Assembly: GCF_022682495.2 (NCBI RefSeq)
Contig: NC_071389.1
Location: forward strand, 8,795,199 to 8,859,198
DNA: 64,000 nt
Origin: Desmodus rotundus
Taxonomy: Eukaryota > Chordata > Mammalia > Chiroptera > Phyllostomidae
Direction: 5' to 3'
The position numbers and the translations under genes are program-made. The notes beneath the pieces are model-generated. The model saw only the letters and a list, made by a program, of their open reading frames with translations. It had not been told where the DNA came from and did not search any database. This document shows positions 1-11,718 of the stretch, one piece after another (within the stretch, counting starts at the first letter, position 1; each line of letters starts with the position of its first letter).

Positions 1-3000
1 CGTCTTGGCCTGAACTAGACTGAGAGGATTTCCAAGAGACTTGAACTCTTCCGACTTTTTACAGGCCCCTGTGAACAGGTATTTTCAGGACTCAAACTAT
101 CACAACGGACAGAGTGTAGATTTTAGAATATTCTTCTAGAACAAAGGATAGAAGAATCTTTCCTTTGTCCTGTTCTAACCTAGGAGTGAAAACACCACAA
201 GTTGAATTCCCTAGATCAAAATAATTTTCCTTTGGGTTTTCTTTCCTCATCTGAATGCCGCACTATTTAAAACAGACTGCTCATTCCCTCTTCCTTCATG
301 GTCCCCGTCAGGCACTCCCGGCGCCCTCCCCTGTCCTGTCTCTGTGCTGTAGGAGAAGCACAGATGCCTGCCCTGCGGCGGTGCCAGGATGACGCCTCGG
401 GAGCCCGCTGTGCTGGTGCCGGTTGGGTCATTGGCCTGCCTCTCTCGCCCCTCCTGGCCCCGCTGTGCTTCCGCCACGGTGCATGCTGGAACAGTGGGAC
501 AACCGCAGCAGCTTCGAAGCCCCGCGTCTTGAAAGAGGCCTAGATCCAAGCAATCTTACCTTTAACGGTTTTTCCAGTAGTAAGTGGCTAACGTATATTT
601 TGGGGGTATCCCCCTACAGCAGCTTGTCGGCCATGGTTTTCAAAATACAGGGACGAGTGGGGGTTCTGCATGTGAGTTGCTTTTCTTCCCAAGGCAAGAG
701 AAGGGAGGGCTGGGCAGTGACTGAAGTGACCCCTTTGTTGTGAGCCTCCCATCCACCGCCCCCCTGACACTAAGCGTAGCCAAGAGGGATCCGCACGGCA
801 AGAAGTACTGTAATGACTTGAGCCATTAACGTGTATGTTTCCAGATGCCTTTCTGCCTCTGTCAGTTGTAGGGAATGGATATTAGGAGCCATAACTTTAA
901 CCTTGCTCTCTGAACATAGAGGTAAGCTGCTGTAAGCCAGTAGATGTTAAACTGAAGACACATTATTCCCACACCCGCCATGAATGGTGTCTTTTTAGGA
1001 AAATACCAGACGTGTCTTTGTATCAAGGAACCTAAAGATTCTGCATTGTATTTGGACAGTCACCCCAAAATGCTGTGTCTTCAAGTCTTCTTTTGTGCCA
1101 GGTGAACCCAGAGTGCTCTAGACTCCTGTTTTGCAGAAGGTCTGTTTACGCTGAGCTCCTGGCCCACTTTCTGATGTCTCATCTTCATCGTTTCCCTGCT
1201 AGCTTAGAACTGCTTCCCCGGTACGGGGGTCAGGCCCTGCGTCAGCTTGCTGAGCGGCACGGGTACGTGGGCTCCAGGCTGGCTCATCCCCGCCAGTTAG
1301 AGAGCTCACCTTTTCTTTTCGGGGCAAAGCCACCAGTGGAGTTCGGGCATCCTCAGAGAGGGAGCTGTTCAAATGTCAGGGCGAACTGCCCTTTAAAGGC
1401 AGTGTGTGAAGTGAAGGGCCAGAATCACTGATGGGACAAAATAAGTCTGTATTTTCTTCAATCATAACTGCTTCAAATTAAGCCTTTTGAATCCTGAATA
1501 GCTTAACTATTGAGCTACAGTGACAAGTTGTAAATTATTTGAGCCCAAGAATTTGTCGTTTTCATGGAATCTATAGCTTTATGAAAAAATAAATAAATCA
1601 CTGCCAGGCTTCCTTTTTCCACATGATCCTCTAAAATGGATGCCTACTCTGAGTGCCCTATCTCGTGGCACCTGACCCGGGTAGCAATGATCATGGAATT
1701 CACTTGGCTCCTGCGTGCACCTGTCCTCAGAATTATTTTCTGGGCCTTGTATGCCCACTTTGCAAATGAGTATGTTTCGGTTTGATGGTAGGTTTTTAAT
1801 TTTAGTGTCTGGTACTAACTAATGGGATACCTGAACATAATTTGTGAAAACCAAAATCTCCCCAGATTCGTTCATTTAAGAAAAGTTATCATTGAAATGA
1901 AAAGCACCTTCAGACAGCTGTACCTTCCATTTGTACTAAGAAAGGAAAGTGGTAATAGGATTGAGAACATTCCTGGCAAATACTTCAGTCCAGAAATTCT
2001 TCTACAGGTCTCTCTCTGGGGGCAGAAGTGTCTGCCAAGAGCACTAGGGAGCCCTCATTTTAAAATGAACTTTACCCTTGACCACCCAAGCCTTTTCTCC
2101 TGAATGTTGTTTCCATTAACTTGTTCACTTTTGTGTCAAATGTACGAACCATTGTCACGCTCAGCCAAGGCCGCCATTTCTCTTTCTGGTGTCTGTAGCC
2201 ACATGGACCCAGTTTTGGTTTTCACTTCCTAGTCTTCAAGTAGGTATCTTAAAAAACAACATCGATGATTTTAGAGGTAGGTTTTTCTGGTGGATGGAAA
2301 CCGTACATCCTGTGCAGCAGATGGGGTTGAAACTGGCCTTGAAAGTCTGTGTAGAATACACGCCCACTTAAAAAAGACGCCTCGCTGCCGAGGTGTCAGT
2401 GGCGCAGTCTATCTACCATAGAGGCCGGCAGCCCCGACGCAGCCGTTTCCGTGAGTCAGGCTGCCCGGTTCCATTGGGCGCCGTGGCCTCGCTGCCATCC
2501 CTTGACCACGAAAACTTGGTTGTGGTTTCCAAACAATAGGTTGATTTCCTCCTCATTCAGTACATAAATGTTTTCCTGCTGTAAAGAGACATGGGATCTG
2601 AATGTTTTGAGTGCTTTACTTTGTTTGGGAAATGGGATTAGAAGCAAACACTCAAACTTTTTTTTTTAAGGAAAATTCTTTAGAAGATGATATAAAACAT
2701 TTTATCAAATGAAATGTTGCTCACATCCAAATACCTGCCATTGTCCCTTGAAAACATGCAGGGTGGCAGCTGCTGACTCTTCTCTGTTCAGTTTGTCAAG
2801 GAGAATAATTATACTTTTGAGACAGATCTGAAAAGAAAGTGAATATTTTGCACTTTTGATACTCTTAGGAACAAATAACTTATTTGGCAAATGGTGTCTT
2901 TTTTATGTTGTCTTTGTTTTGTATTGTGAACAGGTACTAAAGCTAATGTTATTTTTGTTTTAAGAATATTACCGACTGGAAACAGAAATAAACTATTTTA

Positions 3001-3015
3001 ATGTGTGATGATTAC
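1..3015 (+). other. DNAJC16: Probable 3' untranslated region of DNAJC16 (partial)
   Basis: No open frame here resembles a known protein and no convincing exon with splice sites is visible. In human the gene downstream of AGMAT's 3' end, pointing towards it, is DNAJC16, whose last exon carries a long 3' untranslated region; this stretch fits that place. An AATAAA signal at 2987-2992 followed by TG-rich sequence offers a plausible cleavage site near 3010. Other AATAAA copies occur near 1588. No bat SINE has inserted in the first 8.4 kb, which is compatible with transcribed or constrained sequence. The assignment rests on gene order, not on recognised coding sequence. Confidence 0.45.
2987..2992 (+). 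terminator. Candidate polyadenylation signal, plus strand (DNAJC16)
   Basis: AATAAA followed within 25 bases by a TG-rich stretch (AATGTGTGATG). It is the best-formed signal before AGMAT's convergent 3' end. Confidence 0.45.
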
Positions 3016-3445
3016 GGGTAACTCCTGCGTACAAGCTGATGATTTGGTCATGGACACATTATCAGCAAAGCTGAATTTGCATGTAACTCAGCACACGCTT
3101 AAGATCAGCTTGTCCTAACTGCAGACTTCGGGAACCACTGTCAGAGAGGATGTATCAGCTAGAAGGGCAGATAAAGCAAACCAGGCTTAAGGCAGTGTCA
3201 CGAAGGGCTCTTGGGAGGCCAGCTGAAGTTCTCTGGTTTACAAGACGTTTTGTGTACCCCGCGGGCTTCGAGTGGGAAGTTTCTTAGGGTCTGCGTATCA
3301 CCGTAGTTTCCTTCCAGCTGTTAGTTTATGCTCACACTGGCTCTAAAACCAAGGTGCAGCCCCCAAGCTCCTCAGAGGAGGAGCTGTATTTAAAAGGAAG
3401 GTACTGTAGAAATATGGAAGGATTATACAATATTGTTTCATAGTC

Positions 3446-3456
3446 TTTATTTTATT
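3446..3456 (-). terminator. AGMAT: Candidate polyadenylation signals of AGMAT
   Basis: Two adjacent AATAAA hexamers are read on the minus strand (3451-3456 and 3446-3451), about 315-325 bases after the AGMAT stop codon. Cleavage would fall near 3425, leaving roughly 400 bases between the ends of the two convergent transcripts. Confidence 0.5.
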
Positions 3457-3769
3457 TCATTCCTCCAGTTTTAAGATAACTTCGAACTAAATTCTCCATC
3501 CCTTCCCGCTCTGTCCTCCACCATCTTGCATTAAAGCGAAAAAATCGGCAGAGCACAAGCGCCTGTGTTTTTTAAGTTAATGCGAACTCCTTAGAAATAC
3601 TGGCTGTTGGATTAGAGCCCTTCTGTATGCCCTGGTTTTACAGCCCCCAGTGACACCTTTAGCAGAAAGTTTCATTGGCATAAACGCCTTAGTAGTGACT
3701 GCTTGCTCATGCGTTCTTGAGAATTTGTCACTGATGCATTCTGTTGTGTTGTCTTGAAGAGCACGCGGT

Positions 3770-3843
3770 TCAGATGACTGTCACTTTGGGGAGAACACAC
3801 AGCATCTCAAACAGCAGGTTGGCAGCCAGGAGGGCCGTGTTTC
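3770..3843 (-). CDS. AGMAT: AGMAT exon 7: residues 329-352 and stop
   Basis: Acceptor CTTTGTAG|GAAACACG, stop TGA at 3772-3770. Encodes [20 protein letters not shown] then TVI. The 3' untranslated part continues to lower coordinates. Confidence 0.95.
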
Positions 3844-6800
3844 CTACAAAGGAGTAAAACGCCACAGTGAAGACGGCCTCCCTAGGCCACGCCTCTCAGA
3901 ACTGCTCAGCTTCCTTCCCTTTGTATTCCTTTTCGGTGTCCCCCCTTCCTTTCTCTTCTCAGTGCTGCCCAGCCACCCTATGGACATGCTTTCCCTGGCA
4001 TTCTGCTCCACCCCTCATTTGGAAATAGTGTTTTAAAATTCAGAAGTTTCTTTGTTTGCTCTGCGAACAGATTTCCCCCAAAAGAAAACCTATAATAATG
4101 ATGTGTATTGTATTTATTATCTACCCTCTGAGGCTAATAGGCCTAACTCTGTAAGGTTTTATAAATTAAAATTACTGGAATGGCATCTGCTTTAAGCATC
4201 CCTCCTAAGCCCACTAATTCCCCACTTTATTAATAAATATTATTTACCCTTTGAGAATTCACTTTTCCAGGAGAGAGCAGGACGATGGCAGAGTGCCAGC
4301 CACTCTGTCACTAGACTGTAGGTTGGTTTCTTTCTTTTGCTGACTGGTGGTGGGCAAGCTAATAATACTTCGCTGCCTCCCAGGGGGTTTGTTAGGGCTC
4401 ATTAGCTCGCGTTTGTAAGATGTGCAATAATAGGCTTATTTTCTTCACTGTAGGACGTACTCAGCAAGCAGGTTCCCGAGTTAAACAGAAGGACCCATCC
4501 ATCTGCTACCTATTAACCAGACTAACATAATTTCAACTAGCAGCTGCCTACGAATCACAGATTTCTTGTTTACTCACCGAAAGGATCGTATGGAGGAGAA
4601 ACTTCCACGAGGTCACACCCCACCACGTTCAGGCCTTGACAGCCCCGGATGATCTCCAGAGCCTGTACGCGGTGGAGCCACAGCGGTAATCATTTACAAA
4701 TGAGAGGCAACCAGTAGTGGCCCAGTGGATTTCTCCCAACACATGCCCCACTTTTGCCTCAGAACTATCGCTTCCCCTCAGTAAACTCACTGGCTGCCAG
4801 GCACACTGGCGGGCATCACGAATGACCAAGGCACAGTCCCTGCTCCGGGGGGCTCCACAGTGTGATGATGGGGACAAGCAAACCCATCATTTCAATGTCA
4901 TGCATGAAGGACTTCAAGAAAAGCAAGCGGAGAACAGGATAGGAACATGTAACAACCCCGAGAGGCGGGGGGAAGGCCTCCCCAAGGTGGGAACACTTAG
5001 CTCAGGAAACTGACCAAGCAGGCAAGCAGGGGAAGGACAGCCCAGGCAGGGGGGAAAAGGCACCAAGACAGAAGTACCCGTAGTTGGATGTGGCTGGAAG
5101 ACAGGATGAGTGAGGGGAGGGGAGGAAGAATAGCTTTGTCTCAAGGAGTTTCCATTGTGCAGATGACAGGCCCAAAAGGACGACAAGCTGAGGAGTGAGG
5201 ATTGTGTTTTAGAAATCTCTGATGGGAACTGAAAATGGCTTTGGAGAGGTAGTTATGGCCATCCTTCCATACAGGATATGAGATAATTCATGAGGTTTGA
5301 GCAGTCTTCACTCATTTCCTCCCAAAAATCTTCGAGTACCCACTACTTATAGGTCAGGCTCCAAGGAGAGGGCAGGGAACCAAGCAAAGGCCCTAACCTC
5401 CTGGAGCGTACCTTCTCGTTACAACCACTCCAATTCTGCCTCCCTGCGGCTACACTCAGCACGGCCTGTGGGAAATTACTTGGGTATTTCTAAAACTCTT
5501 GAACAACCTAGGTAGCTGGTTAATCCCACTGTGTATACTTCTCACATTTAACCCCCAAAAGGTAAGTTAAGTGTTCCTAAGAGGGGTACTCTGATATTGT
5601 CCCCATGAAGCAACTACAGCTGGACCAGCGGCAGCGACATCAGATGAAGGACTGTGGTATCCCAGATTCGAAACGAGGGCCCTGGCTAAAATCACCCAGT
5701 CCTCAGCAGGTCGGTATTCATGCCTGGGGTGGCCATGAGAACAGGACAGGCCTCCTTGCTCTGCCTTTAAAATCCTGTCCTGATTCCCGAAGACTCACCT
5801 CAAGGCCCAGGAAAGCAGGGAGTTAAAAATCCTCCCCCCCCAGGTATGGTCTCTGGTGGAGCCTCCGTACCTGACTCGGGGTGAGACCAGCAATTTCAGG
5901 TGTCCCCGTCCCTGGGGCATAGGCGGGATCCAAACCGTCAATATCAAAGCTGATATAGATGGGTTTGCCTCCCATCTGCTGCCTCACGTCCGCCATCAGA
6001 GGAACCAGCGACTTCATCCAGCAGTCTTCCGCCAGCACCACCCGGAAGCCCTGAGGAGGGAGGAATTGGAGAGGTCAAGGCTCCCGCGTGGCTGCATTTC
6101 CTGGGCATTTCCTGTGTACCGACCCCATGCCGAGCTCTCTGCACACGTCCCATTGGACCCTGAACCTTCACGAGGAGGCCACTATTGTCCCCATTTTACA
6201 GATGAGGAAGGGAGGGACGAGGACGATGACAGGTAAAGCAGGGGGAAGTCAAACTGACCTCTGGGGACGGGATTAGAGAGAAGCATGGCTCACGCCAGAG
6301 TGAGCCACTCAGGACAGCCCGAGCTAGCGCTTCCTGAGCAGCTCTGTCTGGAAGCCTGGCCTTTGCACAGGGACTTGAGCCTTTCCTGTTGGGTCTTGTC
6401 GTCTGTGTTCACCTGGGAGCCACCGCGCCCAGCAGATGTGAAGGTGAGCACTAAGGGGGCCACTGGCCTTAGGTTTGGGCCTCCCCAGCTCTTTTCCAAG
6501 CCAGCAACGGCCCAGGGGTTCATTTCTGCTCGTCTCCCACCCCAGCCATAAGAGGCCTCCGCGGCCTCATGAATGAGCATCCTCACTCCTCTCTGCTCCA
6601 CAGGACCCTCTGGGTGCCAACGCAGCCTCTCGTCCCCATCCCCTGAACTTGATTATTAAAGCCCCTGTTGAATCCATAGCCACCACTGAGTGAGCAAAGG
6701 CGAGGAAAGCACAGTGTAGGCAGGGGACAGAGGGAGGGGCGTTCGGTCTGTCACCTGGCTCCGGCTGTATCTGCAGGGATCCAAGGTCATGGAAGAGCCC

Positions 6801-9800
6801 CTGATGCCAATCTGTACTACACGCTTGCAGTCCAGAAGTCCCTCGTCCACGCACCGACGGAAGGTCGACCCGTGATAGATCTTCTCTCCCAGGGCCTTGT
6901 CAGCCGTGTCCATGTGAGCGTCCACGTGCAGCAGCCCCACAGGGCCGTGCCTGAGGACAACGGGGCGGCTCAGAAGCTAGGCCTCCTCAGGGGGAATGAG
7001 CACAGCCACCCTCTAGGCCACCAAAACTTCATGACAGTTCATAGCCAAGGAGGGGAGACCTGGCATCAGTTGCAGGCCTTGCTGGTTTCTGTCTTCAAAC
7101 AACTTAGCATCTCAGAGCAATCCACTCAGAGAAGTCAGGCCGAAAATAGCCCTGTGCTTTAGCTGCCACCCACTACCTATCGCCCAGAAGCTTCCTCGCT
7201 TACAGATGGAGAGAGCTGGGTGGATGACAACGAAGGGTGAGCTGAACTAATCAGAGCCCCCCCCCACCTTTCTCCAGCTGTGGCACCAAGAAGCAGCCTG
7301 GACACCCAGCTCTCTCACCACATGTCCATCAACCCTGCTGGCCAACCAAAAGAAACAGACAATCTGAAACAGTGCCAGGCCAGCACAGCTTTGTAACCAC
7401 CCACCCCAGACTGGAATTCTACCCACACGTCCTTCTCATCTATGGATCTGGAGCTGCCTCCAACTTGGCCCATCTGTCTCTTTCCCAAACTAGTTCACCA
7501 AAGTTAGTCGATCCCTGGTGCACTTCTGCTACTGTAAAAGCCTGCTTCTCCCAGCTTTCCTGGGAAAGGGGCCGTCACAGGAAAAAGCCAGGGCCTTTCC
7601 TCAGCAAGCAGCACCATTGGGAAGCCTGTCAGCATTTGGGTTTGGCTTGTGAGCAACACAGAAACAAGTCGACTGGGCTTGTGTATTCCACCAGGGGCTC
7701 ATCTTCCCCACACAGAGGCAAATGCTGAGCGTGCATACCAGAGCAGCCCTAGGGCAAGGGAGGGGGGCCAGGAGAGTTAATAATAGTCTGGGCTTCTAGC
7801 TGGTGACTGACAGAGACACCTGGAGCCCGACCTTAGTTTTGATCCACAGAAGCAACTCAGTCGGGAAGTTCCCATCACCCCCAATAACCTGAGCCAGCAG
7901 AGGTCACCTGATGCCAGCTAGCAGCAAACAACTTATTCCTGAGCTCCTGAATTTTGAAACCTTGCTTGGGCCCAGACATTTGGGACTTACTTTTTCGCCA
8001 TGGCTTGCAATATGGGGTATGTGATTGTGTGATCCCCACCTGCGAAGGGAAAAAAGAGGGAATCGTCTGGAACGTGGACAAGAAGAGAGGACTGTGTATG
8101 GCACGGAACAACCTTCGTTTTGCCCAATTCGACACCCTTTCTATGAGGCTGAAGAACTACGGCCCCAGCTAAAATAAGACTTTGTTCAATGGGGGAAGGG
8201 ACACCGGGTGTTTGAAAGTACGTTGTCTTTTAAAAGAAGGAACTAAACAAATTAAGGCTCACAGGGAGAGTGCCCAGAACAGCCCTGCCCAACAGCATTT
8301 CCCGCGGTGAGGCACGTGGCCAGTATGGTGGCCTCTCGTCAGGTGTGGCTATTAAATCGGGGCTCACGCAACTGAAGAACTGCATTTTTTATTTTATTCA
8401 AACCAATGATTAAATTAATAATTTAATAATTATTTAAATAATAATATACATTAATTTAAAACTAATTTTAGCCCTGGCTGGTGTGGCTCAGTGGGTTGAG
8501 CGCCGGCTTGTGAAACGAAAGGTCACAGGTTCAACTCCCTGTCAGGACACAAGCCTGGGTTACGGGCCAGGTCCCCAGTTGGAGGCGTGCGAGAGGCAGA
8601 CGATTGATGTGTCCTTTGCACATCGATGTTTCTCGCCCCCTCGCTTTCTCCCTCCCTTCCCTTCTCTGAAAATAAATAAATAAAATCTAAAAAAAATTGT
8701 TAATGAATCTTCATGTAAAAAGCCATATGCTGCTAGTGGCTACCATGCTGGACAGCACAGGCCTAGAAAAGTGCTATGCCTAACCATTAATAATAATAAC
8801 TAACATTTATTGAGGCTCAAAATAAGCCCAGCACGATGCCAAGCCTTTTGTGGGCACGTTCGTTACACGTCCCTCACACAGTAGAATGTGGTAGGTGTGG
8901 TGTTGTTATCATTCCCATTTCACCAATGAGGAAATGAGGCATAAATAGCTAGTGAGAGGTAGAGCTGAGATTCCAACCAGGCCACCCAGAAACCACTGCA
9001 CTTTGCAAGCCAGGCTCTCTATTTTGACGAGAATAAATTTGCTGTTTAGAAAAAGGCCGATGTCATATCAGCTGTTTATGAACCAGTGAGAGTGGGTGGG
9101 TGGGTGGGGAAGGGGAAGCCGCATTGACACAGATGCTGAAAAGGAGGAAACTGCCCTGTGTAGTTCTCTCAAAGTCATTACCACAACGTCCTTGAAATAG
9201 TTCAAAAGTCGCACTGAGCCCCTGTCGGCAGCCTTCTCCAGGCCAGGGGTCCAGAGCTGGGACAAAGGTGAAGTGACTGAGGTGAGCAATGCAAAATTTA
9301 AGGGATGCCCAAAAAACTCAGTCATCAAGACAAATACTCCTTTAAAAATAAAAATTCATGCACACAATCCACGATACGCGTGCCCTCCCTCTCAGAGGCA
9401 CACCCACATCTTCCTTCCCTCTCAGGCATCTCCTAAACCCAAAGGGTCCCCAGAAGCCCTGCAGCCAGGGGAGCAGCGGGCAGCGGCATCTCGTCCGGGA
9501 CAAGCCAGTTGAACGTGTCTCCAAGGCCCCCTTTCTCTGACTCCCCAGTGAGGCGCTCTCCTGTTGCTTTCTCTATGCTAAGCCCTTCCTTGTTTCACTG
9601 TCCCCAGCTTTAGTCAACGTACCCCCAAAATAAAATTAAAAATAAAACTTTTTGAAAAGATGATAAATTTTAAAGAAAGATGAGACCAGTAACTGTGCTG
9701 TTCCCAGCCATAGTGCAGCCCAAGGCAAAAGGGGGAAATCACAAATACTGTTCCCTTTTACGGCACCCCTTAAATTTTGCACAGAGGCAAATGCCTCACT

Positions 9801-11718
9801 TGCCTCACCCTAGTCCAATCCTGCTTATCATTCTAGTCCAGCATCTAAATATCCTCTTCTCAGGGGCTAAAATACATGAATGAACAATGTTCTTGCCTTG
9901 GCTGGCGTGGCTCAGTGGAGGGCGTACTGGCCTGCAAACCGAAGGCTCACTGGTTCAATTCCCAGTCAGGACACATGCCTGGGATGCAGGCCAGGTCTCC
10001 AGGTGGGGGCGCACGAGAGGCAGCACATCGATGTCTCTTTCACTCTCTTTCCCCTTCCCTTCCCCTCCCGCTAAAAAAATAAATAAATAAAATCTTTAAA
10101 AAAGAATAATGTTCTCTGCCCTACTGTCTCCACATCCACAGTGGCATGCTCTGGAGAAATAGCTGCGCTCCAGCCGAAGGTACACAATCCCTGAGCACAG
10201 TGACCTGCACTGGCAGCGGCCGGCGCTTGCCCTTGCAGTTGCCATTACCTAAGGTCAGAGGAACACAGCCAGCAGCTACAATTTTCTGATAGGCCTCTTG
10301 AATTAGGCGGCAGCTGTCCTGAAGGTTGTAAAGATTGACATTCACATCGCCCAGGTCTGCCACCGTGAGGGACTGGAAGGGCAGGGCCCCTGTGCTAGCA
10401 TTGACTGTCCGAAGCATCACTGATTCTTCCCGGATCCGTCGGGGTCCAAACCTGGAAGAAGAAGAAGAAACATCCTCTGAGCATCCCTAAAGGCTTGGAG
10501 GCTCTGCCTCAGCAGGGGCTTCTCAGCCTCTGCAATAGTGACACCGGGGGGCTGCATGTTATGGGGGGCCATCTTATGCATTGCAGGATGTTTAGCAGCA
10601 TCCTAGCCTCTCCCCACTAGATGCCAGTAACACCCCTTCCCCCCAGGTTCTGACAACCAAAAACGCCTCCAGACGCTGCCAAATGTCCCTGGGGGGCAAA
10701 ATTACCCTGGTCCAGAGCCATTGTCCCAGGCTACATATTGAAGAGATAAAAGGCACAGATTTGGGAGCCCAGACAGCACCAATTTACTAAACAGCACTGG
10801 ATAATTGAGTCTCCCCCAGCCTCCGTTTCCTAATCTGTAAAATAATAATAATGTTGACTGTACCCCACTATTGTAAGAATTAAGTGAGATTATCTATACA
10901 AAGTGCCTTACACTTAGTAGACCTTTAATAACTGGACTTATTGCATTTATTGTTTAGACCAGTAGTCAGATGTTTTGTCGCTGAGCTTAATCAGAAATAG
11001 GTGAAGGTCGATAATTAGGAAAATGGATTTACTTCCCCTGACTTGAACTTAGGAAAATTGCCTTATTTGGGGCAATTCTGGTAGCAGGTGACATCCAGAG
11101 GTTTTGGGAAGGGGCAGCCAGCTTCTTCTGTTCTCAAATGTCCCCTGCCCCAGGGCACTGGGGATACCCCCAGCCTCCATCCCAGCAAGGCCTGGGTAGC
11201 AGAGCTGGAGAGGGCCCCCTGGCGGAACCCCCTTTCTTTACTGATGGATGCCACACTTGCTGAGCCCTGGGGGTTGCTTGATGAAGAACAAGGGACATCA
11301 ATTCTCAAACGATTAGGGGCACTTTGGAGCCAGGCACGAGCTTCCCTTCCAACCTGACCCCGAGTGAGCAGAGCGCCTGTGCAGCTTCCAAGTCCAGTGG
11401 CCCTCAGGCTATCCAGCCACGTGTCCCTGAGCCCTTCGGTCCTTACCTCGCCCCAGGCCGGTTGGAGGTCCCAATGTCCAGGGGCACCCCGACGAAGGCG
11501 GCATCCAGCCCCTCAGGGGACGTCTGCACCGGCAGCCGCATCATGGAACAGATGCCCACCGGCCGGGCCACGGATTCGGAGCTGGGGGGCAGGTTCCCAG
11601 GGGTGTCAGAAGCCTGGCGGCTGGGGCTGCGGCGGCGGTCACAGAGCCCCGCGGCAGGGCGCGTGGCCCCGCCGGCCCCCAGCCCCCGGGAGCAGCGGGA
11701 GGCCAGCAGCCGCAGCAT
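3770..11718 (-). CDS. AGMAT: Agmatinase, mitochondrial (7 coding exons, 352 residues)
   Basis: Member of the arginase/agmatinase (ureohydrolase) family; the family reaction is hydrolysis of agmatine or related guanidino compounds to urea plus an amine, in mitochondria. Coding exons read on the minus strand: 11718-11447, 10451-10249, 8039-7991, 6950-6755, 6050-5871, 4662-4578, 3843-3770. They sum to 1,059 bases, 352 residues plus stop, the same length as I recall for human AGMAT. All introns are GT-AG and phases agree. The start MLRLLAS is the first ATG and opens an Arg-rich, acid-poor presequence typical of mitochondrial import. Metal-ligand motifs are present: GGDHT (about 159-163), D-A-H-x-D (185-189) and SFDID (274-278). 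One oddity: the x of DAHxD is Met188 where human has Thr. No frameshift or premature stop is seen, so the gene looks intact. Confidence 0.97.
4578..4662 (-). CDS. AGMAT: AGMAT exon 6: residues 301-329
   Basis: Acceptor GCGTACAG|GCTCTG, donor TTTCG|GTGAGT; encodes [20 protein letters not shown] and on to PPYDPF. 85 bases. Confidence 0.95.
5550..5700 (-). repeat. Possible degraded MIR in AGMAT intron 5
   Basis: Short MIR-like words such as 'attgtccccatgaag' and 'cagattcgaaa' in minus orientation. A weak match. Confidence 0.3.
5871..6050 (-). CDS. AGMAT: AGMAT exon 5: residues 241-300, SFDID motif
   Basis: Acceptor CTCCTCAG|GGCTTC, donor AGTCAG|GTACGG; 180 bases, phase 0 at both ends. Encodes the [20 protein letters not shown] stretch with metal ligands Asp276 and Asp278. 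Confidence 0.96.
6100..6235 (-). repeat. MIR SINE fragment in AGMAT intron 4
   Basis: Carries the MIR core in reverse orientation ('attgtccccattttacagat' then 'gaggaag'). An old mammalian SINE, diverged. Confidence 0.7.
6755..6950 (-). CDS. AGMAT: AGMAT exon 4: residues 175-240, DAHxD motif
   Basis: Acceptor GTCCTCAG|GCACGG, donor AGCCAG|GTGACA. Carries the manganese ligands Asp185, His187 and Asp189 with Met at 188 (codon ATG at 6913-6911), then the [20 protein letters not shown] segment. Confidence 0.96.
7991..8039 (-). CDS. AGMAT: AGMAT exon 3: 49-base micro-exon with GGDHT motif
   Basis: Acceptor TTCGCAG|GTGGGGATC and donor AAAAA|GTAAGT. It encodes only [16 protein letters not shown], including the His162 metal ligand, so skipping it would both shift the frame and remove part of the active site. 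It is too short to show as a meaningful open frame by itself. Confidence 0.95.
8471..8696 (+). mobile_element. Bat VES SINE in AGMAT intron 2
   Basis: tRNA-derived head (CCCTGGCTGGTGTGGCTCAG) with degenerate A and B boxes, pyrimidine-rich middle, and the AAAATAAATAAATAAAATC tail. Plus orientation. It sits just beyond a very AT-rich stretch (8385-8470). Confidence 0.9.
8790..9010 (-). repeat. MIR SINE in AGMAT intron 2
   Basis: Reads 'aactaacatttattgaggct' through 'caatgaggaaatgaggca', the reverse-oriented MIR consensus, nearly full length. Confidence 0.8.
9892..10101 (+). mobile_element. Bat VES SINE in AGMAT intron 2, with target duplication
   Basis: Head CCTTGGCTGGCGTGGCTCAG and tail AAAAAAATAAATAAATAAAATC. 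Flanked by 'gaacaatgttct' upstream and 'gaataatgttct' downstream, a 12-base target duplication with one mismatch. About 150 bases from AGMAT exon 2. Confidence 0.9.
10249..10451 (-). CDS. AGMAT: AGMAT exon 2: residues 91-159
   Basis: Acceptor CTTCCAG|G, donor TTAG|GTAATG. Encodes [10 protein letters not shown] through VPLTL and the first base of the Gly159 codon. 203 bases. Confidence 0.96.
10504..10728. mobile_element. Old hAT-Charlie-type DNA transposon fragment (MER20-like) in AGMAT intron 1
   Basis: Contains the characteristic 'gcaggatgtttagcagcatc' and 'tctgacaaccaaaaacgcct' segments of a common mammalian non-autonomous hAT element. Subfamily named from memory only. Confidence 0.6.
10760..10935 (+). 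repeat. MIR SINE fragment in AGMAT intron 1
   Basis: 'cctccgtttcctaatctgta' and 'agaattaagtgagattatct' match the MIR sense core. Confidence 0.7.

Noticed and set aside
1075..1431. 118-codon plus-strand frame as the DNAJC16 C-terminus
   Set aside because: No J-domain, thioredoxin or membrane-segment features and no acceptor in phase; fits untranslated sequence better.
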